DNA of 7,450 nucleotides, from positions 1-7,450 of the forward strand of contig CAKPER010000053.1 in the NCBI GenBank assembly GCA_934149245.1, written 5' to 3'. This DNA comes from an uncultured Bacilli bacterium (lineage in GTDB: Bacteria; Bacillota_I; Bacilli_A; RF39; UBA660). Below are positions 1 to 5,156 of this stretch, one piece after another. Every line of letters starts with the position of its first letter. Position 1 is the stretch's first letter. The notes beneath the pieces were generated by a model. The model ran no database searches and was not told the DNA's origin. It saw nothing but the letters and a program-made list of their open reading frames with translations. Position numbers and translations under genes: made by a program.

Positions 1-249
1 ACTTAGTTTTTTATACCAATAATTAAAAATAAAATAGTTTGTATATGATAATACATATTTTAAAATTTTTAGTTACATAATCTATACAAAAATATTTAGT
101 ATTTTTCATTTAAATAAATTATAAATTTAAAATTATCTTATAATTTTTACCAAATTTCAATAATAATTTTTTCTAAGATTATTATCCAAAAGAGTAAACG
201 ATATAAAATATACTAAAACTACAAACAGGACATATAATAAATTGGAAAT
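1..249. other. AT-rich intergenic stretch, no gene seen
   Basis: This stretch is almost entirely A and T with frequent stops in all frames. I see no ORF with a ribosome binding site, no stable GC-containing hairpin and no tRNA-like fold. It probably separates clpP from whatever lies to the left of the window. Confidence 0.6.
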
Positions 250-276
250 AAAAAATTCCACATAACTGTGGATTTT
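250..276 (-). terminator. Rho-independent terminator of clpP
   Basis: Read on the minus strand, just after the clpP stop codon, there is a perfect 6-bp stem TCCACA/TGTGGA with a 4-nt loop (GTTA). After one mismatch, flanking A-U pairs continue the stem, and a run of six T follows. The distance from the stop codon is under 10 nt to the stem base, so this should end the clpP transcript. The A-rich left flank could also give weak termination in the other direction. Confidence 0.85.
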
Positions 277-280
277 AATA

Positions 281-865
281 TTAACTTTCTCTTTTATCTA
301 AGATTTTATCAATAATTCCATATTCTAACGCTTCGTTGCTATCCATAAAATTGTCTCTTTCAGTATCTTGTTCAATTATTTTAATATCTTTTCCAGTATT
401 TTTCGAAAGTATTTCATTTAATTTAGCTTTGGATTTTAAAATTCTTTCTGCCGCTATTTTAATTTCTGTAGCTTGACCTTGAACACCACCTAGCGGTTGA
501 TGAATCATTACTTCAGCATTATTGAGACAATACCTTTTTCCTATCTGTCCACTAGATAACAGAAAAGCTGCCATAGATGCCGCAATACCAACACATATTG
601 TTGATACTTCACTAGAAATAAAATTCATTGTATCATATATAGCCATACCAGCAGTAATGCTACCACCTGGAGAATTTATGTATATAGAAATGTCATCATG
701 ATTTAGTCCATCAAGATATAATAGCTGTGCTACAATACTATTAGAAACATCATCATTTATTTCTCCACTAAGAATAATAATTCTATCTTTAAGGAGTCTA
801 GAGTAAATATCATAGGCTCTCTCACCTAAACTACTTTTTTCAATTACAGTTGGAATTAAATTCAT
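281..865 (-). CDS. clpP: ATP-dependent Clp protease proteolytic subunit ClpP
   Basis: This is the serine peptidase that forms the tetradecameric chamber of cytosolic Clp proteases and degrades unfolded or tagged proteins fed to it by ClpX, ClpC or similar unfoldases. The 194-residue protein is full length and opens with the typical MNLIPTVIE. The catalytic triad is Ser97 (in GIAASMAA), His122 (in MIHQPLGG) and Asp171 (in ERDNFM), at the family's usual positions. The SINSPGG-like segment YINSPGGS is also intact. The start is the ATG at 865 because AGGTG lies 6 nt upstream; an in-frame GTG three codons earlier (874) overlaps that ribosome binding site. No clpX or other unfoldase gene is adjacent, so it is a stand-alone locus and may be a second ClpP paralogue (inference). 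I could not identify a convincing promoter in the 122-bp divergent gap. Confidence 0.96.
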   Translation of the reverse strand: MNLIPTVIEKSSLGERAYDIYSRLLKDRIIILSGEINDDVSNSIVAQLLYLDGLNHDDISIYINSPGGSITAGMAIYDTMNFISSEVSTICVGIAASMAAFLLSSGQIGKRYCLNNAEVMIHQPLGGVQGQATEIKIAAERILKSKAKLNEILSKNTGKDIKIIEQDTERDNFMDSNEALEYGIIDKILDKRES

Positions 866-909
866 ATCTATCACCTATAATTATTTTAAGCTGATATATG
901 TAAAGTATG

Positions 910-926
910 TATCAAAAATTTTGACA
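910..926. promoter_or_regulatory. Near-perfect palindrome overlapping the kinase -35 box (candidate operator)
   Basis: TATCAAAA-A-TTTTGACA is a 17-bp inverted repeat with a single mismatch between half sites. It sits in the divergent clpP/kinase promoter region, and its right half contains the TTGACA -35 hexamer of the kinase promoter. The position would suit a repressor, but in DNA this AT-rich such a palindrome can occur by chance. Confidence 0.3.
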
Positions 927-949
927 AAATAAATATAAATTAGTATAAT
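921..949 (+). promoter_or_regulatory. Sigma-A promoter of the nucleoside kinase gene
   Basis: TTGACA (921-926) and TATAAT (944-949) are both perfect consensus hexamers with the ideal 17-bp spacer. Transcription should start near 956, giving a 5' leader of about 30 nt before the kinase start at 988. Confidence 0.9.
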
Positions 950-987
950 AAAAGTAAACTTATAGAATAAGAAAGAGTGTGATATCT

Positions 988-2643
988 ATGGAAAAAATAA
1001 TAATTACATTTGAAAATGGAACTAAAAAAGAATATCCTAAAGGAATAAAATTGCATGAAATCATAAAAGATGTAGAAAAAGATTATCCACATCAAATAAT
1101 AAGTGCAAAGTTTAAAAATCAACTAATTAATTACAATGATGCTATTATGAAGAATGGTGAATTAACACTTTATGATATAACAACACCTCAAGGAAATAAA
1201 ATATATGAAAGAGGATTGATTTTTTTATTTGAAGTCTGTGCTTTAGAAGTATTAGGAAAGGACACAAAAATAAAAATAAGACATCCAATTGATAAGGGTA
1301 TATACTGTGAAATTGATAAAAAATTATCAGAAAATAATTTAGAAGAAATAAAAGAGTTAATGAAAAAAAAGGTGTCTTTAGGTCTACCATTTGAACAATT
1401 AGAAACATCTAGATTAGAAGCTATAGAATATTTTAACAAATTAAAAAGATATGATAAAGTAAAAACCTTATCATATACAATTTCTAATTTTGTGAAGCTA
1501 TATAAATTTGATGGTATATATAACTATATTATAGGTGACTTACCAAGTAATAGCAGTATTTTAAAAACTTTTGATTTAACTCTTTTGAAAAATAAAGGAA
1601 TAGTATTAAGATTTCCCTTTACATACAATAATGGTAAAATAAAAAAATATGTTTATCATGAAAAATACGTTAATAGTTTAGATGAATATTCAAAATGGGG
1701 AAATTTATTGAATATAAATAATATTGGAGAACTTAATGAAGCAATTATAAAAGAAGGTGCTGGAGAAATAATAAATTTATCTGAATCAATTCAAGATTAC
1801 AAATTAATGTCTATAGCACAAGATATAGCTAAAAGCAAAAATAATATTAAAATAGTATTACTATCAGGACCATCATCATCAGGCAAAACAACAACAGCTA
1901 AAAAATTAGCTATGTATCTAAAAACATTAGGACTAAAACCACATCCATTATCTTTAGATGACTATTTTCTAGAAAGAGACCAAACACCACTAGGTGAAGA
2001 CGGAAAGCCAGATTATGAGGGTGTAAGAGCAATAGATATAAAATTATTAAATAGGCAATTAAAAAAGTTATTTGAAGGACACGAAGTAGTAACACCAACA
2101 TATGACTTTTTAACAGGAAAAAAGATATTTAATAAACCTTTGAAACTAGAAAAAACTGATATTTTAATAGTCGAAGGTTTACATGCATTAAATGAAACAT
2201 TAAGTAAAGATATTCCTAAAGAAAATAAGTATAAAATATATATAAGTCCTTTAATATTCTTAAATATAGATAATGATAATAGAATAAGTTTAACAGATAT
2301 AAGACTTTTAAGAAGAATGGTTAGAGATTATTATACTAGGGGACATAGTCCATCTAAAACATTAGCATCTTGGAGTGATGTTAGAAGAGGAGAAGAAAAA
2401 TATGTTTTTCCTTATCAAGATGAAGCTGATGTCATATTTAATTCATTTCTAGCATATGAGTTAGGAGTTTTAAAAACATATGTTGAACCTTTACTATACT
2501 CAGTTAATCCAAGTGATCCTGAATATCATACAGCTATTAGATTATTAGAGATTTTGAGACTAGTTTTACCTATTCCAAGTGTAGATGTACCAAGTACTTC
2601 AATAATAAGAGAATTTATAGGAAACAGTTATTTTTCTAAGTAA
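988..2643 (+). CDS. TGS / ThrRS-like / uridine kinase fusion (nucleoside kinase family)
   Basis: This 551-residue cytosolic protein belongs to the clostridial 'nucleoside kinase' or uridine kinase-like family, which would phosphorylate a nucleoside using a nucleoside triphosphate. The order is: a TGS domain (about residues 1-65); a region resembling the second additional (editing-type) domain of threonyl-tRNA synthetase (about 70-230, with RHPIDKGIYCEI at 98-109); then a P-loop kinase domain. The kinase has Walker A GPSSSGKTT at 294-302, SLDDYF at 322-327, an ILIVEGLHAL strand and a TDIRLLRRMVRDYYTRG lid-like segment. The ThrRS-like part lacks an HxxxH editing motif, so it is more likely a binding module (inference). 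The ATG at 988 was chosen because GTGAT lies just upstream; an in-frame GTG at 979 has a poor ribosome binding site. It is monocistronic, with its own promoter and terminator. The true substrate is not established by the sequence. Confidence 0.9.
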   Translation: MEKIIITFENGTKKEYPKGIKLHEIIKDVEKDYPHQIISAKFKNQLINYNDAIMKNGELTLYDITTPQGNKIYERGLIFLFEVCALEVLGKDTKIKIRHPIDKGIYCEIDKKLSENNLEEIKELMKKKVSLGLPFEQLETSRLEAIEYFNKLKRYDKVKTLSYTISNFVKLYKFDGIYNYIIGDLPSNSSILKTFDLTLLKNKGIVLRFPFTYNNGKIKKYVYHEKYVNSLDEYSKWGNLLNINNIGELNEAIIKEGAGEIINLSESIQDYKLMSIAQDIAKSKNNIKIVLLSGPSSSGKTTTAKKLAMYLKTLGLKPHPLSLDDYFLERDQTPLGEDGKPDYEGVRAIDIKLLNRQLKKLFEGHEVVTPTYDFLTGKKIFNKPLKLEKTDILIVEGLHALNETLSKDIPKENKYKIYISPLIFLNIDNDNRISLTDIRLLRRMVRDYYTRGHSPSKTLASWSDVRRGEEKYVFPYQDEADVIFNSFLAYELGVLKTYVEPLLYSVNPSDPEYHTAIRLLEILRLVLPIPSVDVPSTSIIREFIGNSYFSK

Positions 2644-2673
2644 CAAATATCGAGCCTTTATTATTAAAAAAAC

Positions 2674-2710
2674 AAAAATATAGAACCAAAGTGTGTCCTA
2701 TATTTTTTTA
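2674..2710. terminator. Bidirectional terminator between convergent kinase and exporter genes
   Basis: AAAAATATAG (2674-2683) pairs with CTATATTTTT (2698-2707). An inner AC/GT extension follows after one mismatch. T runs lie outside the stem on both strands: TTTTTTT on plus, and on minus a T-rich tail broken by a single G. It sits 30 bp after the plus-strand kinase stop and 10 bp after the minus-strand exporter stop, so it can serve both. Confidence 0.8.
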
Positions 2711-2719
2711 CTTTATATA

Positions 2720-3217
2720 TTATTTGATTATATTACCAAGAATTCCATAAGAAACAATACTCATAATAATAGAAGCTAAAAGTACACCTATCGCAATACA
2801 GATAAAAGATTTTTTCTTATTTAATCCTAACATAATAGCTAATAAAGTACCAGTCCAAGCTCCAGTACCTGGAAGTGGAATACCTACAAATAAGATTAAA
2901 CCTAAATATCCATACTTATCAATCTGACTTCTTTTATTATCTACTTTTTTTTCAAGCCAGGATACTACCTTTTTAGTAGGTTTCCATTTTCTAAACAAAT
3001 CAAGTATTTTCTCAAGAAATATTAAAATGATTGGTATAGGAAGTATATTGCCAATAATACATATGATTAGAGCTTTAATAAATTCAACATGTAATAGTGT
3101 TGCCGCTAATAATCCACCACGTAATTCTAAAATAGGCATAAGCGATATTATAAAAATAATAAATTCTTTACTAAGTCCTCCAAATAATCCTATAAAAAAA
3201 TGAACTAAACTTTCCAT
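2720..3217 (-). CDS. Small multidrug export protein family (COG2426-like) membrane protein
   Basis: This 165-residue, strongly hydrophobic protein has about four or five membrane segments (roughly residues 18-42, 46-68, 103-125 and 135-160). A basic cytosol-type loop at 76-101 carries many Lys and Arg. Two motifs mark the family: PILELRGG at 28-35 and GIPLPGTGAWTG at 112-123; both have Gly/Pro-rich re-entrant character. The family is named for small multidrug exporters (Pfam Sm_multidrug_ex), but transport activity is poorly documented, so the function is a family name rather than a proven role. The ATG at 3217 follows GGAGG by 5 nt; another in-frame ATG at 3229 overlaps the Shine-Dalgarno and is unlikely to be used. 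It is transcribed alone from its own consensus promoter. Confidence 0.85.
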   Translation of the reverse strand: MESLVHFFIGLFGGLSKEFIIFIISLMPILELRGGLLAATLLHVEFIKALIICIIGNILPIPIILIFLEKILDLFRKWKPTKKVVSWLEKKVDNKRSQIDKYGYLGLILFVGIPLPGTGAWTGTLLAIMLGLNKKKSFICIAIGVLLASIIMSIVSYGILGNIIK

Positions 3218-3255
3218 AAATTCCTCCATCTATTATTTAAAACTAACCTGTATAA

Positions 3256-3284
3256 ATTATAATATAATGGAAAAAACTTGTCAA
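3256..3284 (-). promoter_or_regulatory. Sigma-A promoter of the small exporter gene
   Basis: On the minus strand TTGACA (3284-3279) and TATAAT (3261-3256) are both perfect, with a 17-bp spacer. The expected start is near 3249, about 30 nt upstream of the chosen ATG at 3217. Confidence 0.9.
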
Positions 3285-3337
3285 TTACATTTACAAACAT
3301 CATAATCATATTTGTATAATTAATAATAGTTCCCTAG

Positions 3338-3366
3338 AAAAAACAGCAATTATAAATCGCTGTTAT
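3338..3366 (-). terminator. Rho-independent terminator of the cold-shock gene
   Basis: On the minus strand ACAGCGAT pairs with ATTGCTGT (one G-U pair) around a 5-nt loop, followed directly by six T (positions 3343-3338). It lies about 35 nt after the csp stop codon and separates csp from the exporter promoter. Confidence 0.88.
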
Positions 3367-3397
3367 ATGATAATTTCGCCATTTTAATTAACATACT

Positions 3398-3619
3398 TTA
3401 CATAACATTTATTCCATCAGTTACTAAAAAAACATTTTTTGCTTGGTAACCTTTATCAGTAGTAATTAATTCAAATTGAACTAAGTCTCCAGTAGCTAAA
3501 GTTTTATATCCTTCTTTTTTTACTTGAGAATAATGAACAAAAATATCACTCGAATTGTCATTTTCAATAAAACCATACCCTTTAGCGTCATTAAACCATT
3601 TTACTCTACTTTTCATCAT
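3398..3619 (-). CDS. csp: Cold-shock protein (CspA family, single cold-shock domain)
   Basis: This 73-residue protein (72 if the second of two consecutive ATGs is used) is a small beta-barrel that binds single-stranded RNA and DNA and acts as an RNA chaperone in the cytoplasm. The nucleic-acid motifs are visible: RNP1 as KGYGFI and RNP2 as DIFVHYS, preceded by VKWFNDAKG. The length is close to the usual 65-70, with a slightly long C-terminal tail (FLVTDGINVM). The start is placed at ATGATG (3619/3616), about 9 nt after a strong AAGGAGGAG. An ATG further upstream in frame (3646) precedes that ribosome binding site and is rejected. Another, out-of-frame ATG lies closer to the ribosome binding site (see findings). 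The likely 5' leader is short, unlike the long thermosensing leader of E. coli cspA. Confidence 0.94.
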   Translation of the reverse strand: MMKSRVKWFNDAKGYGFIENDNSSDIFVHYSQVKKEGYKTLATGDLVQFELITTDKGYQAKNVFLVTDGINVM

Positions 3620-3670
3620 AATACATAACTCCTCCTTCACCAACATTTTATTCTTTTTACTGCCGTATTC

Positions 3671-3701
3671 ATAATAACATATTTAATTATTATAAAGACA
3701 A
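3671..3701 (-). promoter_or_regulatory. Probable extended -10 promoter of the cold-shock gene
   Basis: On the minus strand, TATTAT (3676-3671) is preceded by TG plus one base (3679-3677), an extended -10. A TTGTCT (3701-3696) lies 19 bp upstream, longer than ideal. The start near 3664 would give a leader of about 45 nt. I see no terminator between the LytTR gene and csp, so some read-through from the LytTR gene is also possible. Confidence 0.5.
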
Positions 3702-3744
3702 TAAAGTGCTAAAATGTTAAATATTAATGATTTTTGGTTGAAAA

Positions 3745-4470
3745 CTATTTATTAATTAACCTTGCTTTCAGTTCTTCTTTTTGTGTTCTAGAAATTAAAT
3801 TAGTTTCACCGTGTTTAAATTTAATAATATTATTTTCAATATCATAGTTAATAACATTATTTAAATTAATAATACAACTTCTATGCGTCTTAAAAAATCT
3901 AGGATCATTTCTAACTATATCAGCTAGTTTATTTATAGTATATCTAATAGTATAGCTATTATCTTTAGTGTAAATAGTAGAATCATTACCATTTAAATTT
4001 TTTTCAAAATAACAGATATCATCATAAGGAATTTGAAAAATTTCACTATTGCATTTAAAGCTTAATGTAGATTGTGAATTTAAAATACTAAAGGTAACAT
4101 TTAGTGTTTGGGGTAATTTTTTTATGACCTCTTTTTTCTTTATAAAATCTAACATTAGTAATTTAGTTGAAAATTTAACTATATTTTGGATATCATTTAC
4201 TGTAATAACTATTATAGGACTTATCCAATCACCACTTTCTCTAACCATTTTTGCAAGTTCAACACCATTTCTATTTGGAACTTCATAATCTAACAAGTAA
4301 ATACATCTTCCAGTAATTCCATTAGCAATTTTCTCACCTATTTTTTCATTGTATTTATCTAATTGATATACCTTGTAATTATCATTTTTTATTCCCATAT
4401 ACTTATGGATAATTTTTAGATAAAGATGCCTTATTTTTGGATCATCATCGTAAATAATAAAATTAATCAT
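3745..4470 (-). CDS. LytTR-family response regulator (orphan)
   Basis: This 241-residue two-component transcription regulator has an N-terminal receiver and a C-terminal LytTR DNA-binding domain, the AgrA/ComE/LytR type. The receiver has the acidic cluster Asp8-Asp9-Asp10, a phospho-acceptor Asp61 in YLLDYEVPNRNG, switch Thr90 and Lys111 in DFIKK (the usual following Pro is absent). The LytTR domain runs from about residue 140 to the end, with the signature FFKTHRSCIINLNNV at 192-206 and the DNA-contacting His196-Arg197. The ATG at 4470 has GGAG 8 nt upstream. No histidine kinase gene is next to it in the window, so its partner and target genes are unknown. LytTR regulators commonly control virulence, bacteriocin or cell-surface genes, but nothing here says which applies. 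The promoter is not clear. Confidence 0.9.
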   Translation of the reverse strand: MINFIIYDDDPKIRHLYLKIIHKYMGIKNDNYKVYQLDKYNEKIGEKIANGITGRCIYLLDYEVPNRNGVELAKMVRESGDWISPIIVITVNDIQNIVKFSTKLLMLDFIKKKEVIKKLPQTLNVTFSILNSQSTLSFKCNSEIFQIPYDDICYFEKNLNGNDSTIYTKDNSYTIRYTINKLADIVRNDPRFFKTHRSCIINLNNVINYDIENNIIKFKHGETNLISRTQKEELKARLINK

Positions 4471-4522
4471 TTATATAACTCCACTTCGTTTAAAATATAA
4501 TGTGCTATAGCTACATATTTAT

Positions 4523-4549
4523 AAATACCACATTTTCCTTGTGATATTT
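4523..4549 (-). repeat. Inverted repeat upstream of the LytTR regulator
   Basis: On the minus strand AAATATCACA and TGTGGTATTT flank a 7-nt spacer (AGGAAAA). As RNA this is a 10-bp hairpin with one U-G pair; as DNA it is a palindrome with one mismatch. It lies 53-79 bp before the regulator start codon, so it could be an operator or a 5' leader hairpin. No T run follows, so it is not a terminator for that strand. Confidence 0.5.
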
Positions 4550-4616
4550 CCTAAGTGTACTAAATCAAAGTAATATAGGTCGTATTTGAAAAAATAACAA
4601 CTATAAGTTAATAACG

Positions 4617-4640
4617 CAATAGTTACTATTGAGCTTTTTT
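4617..4640 (+). terminator. Orphan plus-strand terminator-like hairpin
   Basis: CAATAG (4617-4622) and CTATTG (4626-4631) form a perfect 6-bp stem around TTA. AGC and then six T (4635-4640) follow. The polarity is plus, yet no plus-strand gene ends nearby: the last one stops at 2643. It may end a small unannotated transcript or be a leftover of lost DNA. Confidence 0.5.
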
Positions 4641-4679
4641 ATTAAAGTAAGAAGATAAATATAGAAAAAAGTGATATTT

Positions 4680-5031
4680 ATGAAAAATAATATAAAATAA
4701 TATGTTATTAAAATTATCTAAGTCAAAATTTAGAAATAGTTTTCATTGAAAAAACCTGATAAAGGTTACGTAAAAACTAAAGGAATAGACACGATTGAAC
4801 AACATACAATTGATTTTGTTGATAAAAGATTGTCTCTCAATACAATAAAAATGATGGAAAACAAACACCATATAGAGGACATCCAACTTTTATAGCGTAA
4901 CAAACAACAGCAACTTGTTGTAGAATGTATCTTTATAAATGGCATCATATATATAAGCAAAAAATTAACAGAAGATGAAAAAATATATAGTGACTTTAAT
5001 AATGGTTTGGATAAGAAAAAAGTTAAATTAA
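4680..5031 (+). pseudogene. Decayed DUF4186-family gene
   Basis: No single frame is open, but pieces in successive frames line up in the right order with the DUF4186 family. They are KLSKSKFRNSFH, then (after a stop) KKPDKGYVKTKGIDTIEQ and DFVDKRL, then NDGKQTPYRGHPTFIA, TATCC, YKWH, LTEDE and IVTLIMVWIRKKLN before a TAA at 5029-5031. The damage includes TGA at 4747-4749 where the family usually has Leu, TAA at 4898-4900 where it has Gln (consistent with CAA to TAA), a likely one-A loss near 4843, and further shifts near 4700, 4950 and 4984. Conserved His and Cys residues of the HATATCCRGC motif are also changed. The total span of about 115 codons matches the family's length, so it decayed in place rather than being truncated. 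The start ATG at 4680 follows AAGTGAT. The family's function is unknown. The identification rests on remembered motifs. Confidence 0.85.
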
Positions 5032-5073
5032 AATATATTACTAGTAAATTTATAACCATAACCTTAGAAAAGA

Positions 5074-5082
5074 TGATATAAT
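5074..5082 (+). promoter_or_regulatory. Probable extended -10 promoter of tex
   Basis: TGATATAAT is a TGn extension joined to a perfect TATAAT (5077-5082). No good -35 lies 16-18 bp upstream, which extended -10 promoters tolerate. The start would be near 5089, giving a leader of about 68 nt before tex. Confidence 0.55.
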
Positions 5083-5104
5083 TTAAACATAAAAATTAAA
5101 GAAT

Positions 5105-5126
5105 AGATATGCATTGTATCTTTTTT
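5105..5126 (+). terminator. Weak hairpin with T run in the tex leader
   Basis: AGATAT (5105-5110) pairs with GTATCT (5116-5121, one U-G pair) around GCATT, and six T (5121-5126) follow. It lies between the likely tex transcription start and its ribosome binding site. It could be a leader attenuator, or an old terminator of the decayed upstream gene. The stem is short and AT-rich. Confidence 0.35.
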
Positions 5127-5156
5127 ATTCACAAAATTAAGAGAAGAGGAAGTAAT

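Noticed and set aside
866..960. CtsR operator for clpP
   Set aside because: Only one GTCAAAA half site is present; the tandem GGTCAAA heptads typical of CtsR are absent.
1145..1439. Overlapping minus-strand ORFs inside the kinase gene
   Set aside because: They are antisense shadows of a well-supported coding sequence, with hydrophobic low-complexity translation and no start signals.
4049..4288. Plus-strand ORF of 79 codons within the LytTR gene
   Set aside because: It is antisense to the intact receiver-domain coding sequence, with no ribosome binding site or recognisable motif.
4471..4640. Riboswitch upstream of the LytTR gene or in the gap
   Set aside because: No conserved core of a known class (c-di-GMP, SAM, T-box, glycine) could be recognised; only simple hairpins are present.
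4680..5031. Remnant of a transposase or insertion sequence
   Set aside because: There are no terminal inverted repeats, target duplications or transposase motifs; the ordered fragments fit DUF4186 instead.
4766..5059. Minus-strand ORF of 97 codons
   Set aside because: It is antisense to the decayed DUF4186 gene, has no ribosome binding site and has low-complexity composition; the plus-strand family match explains the region.
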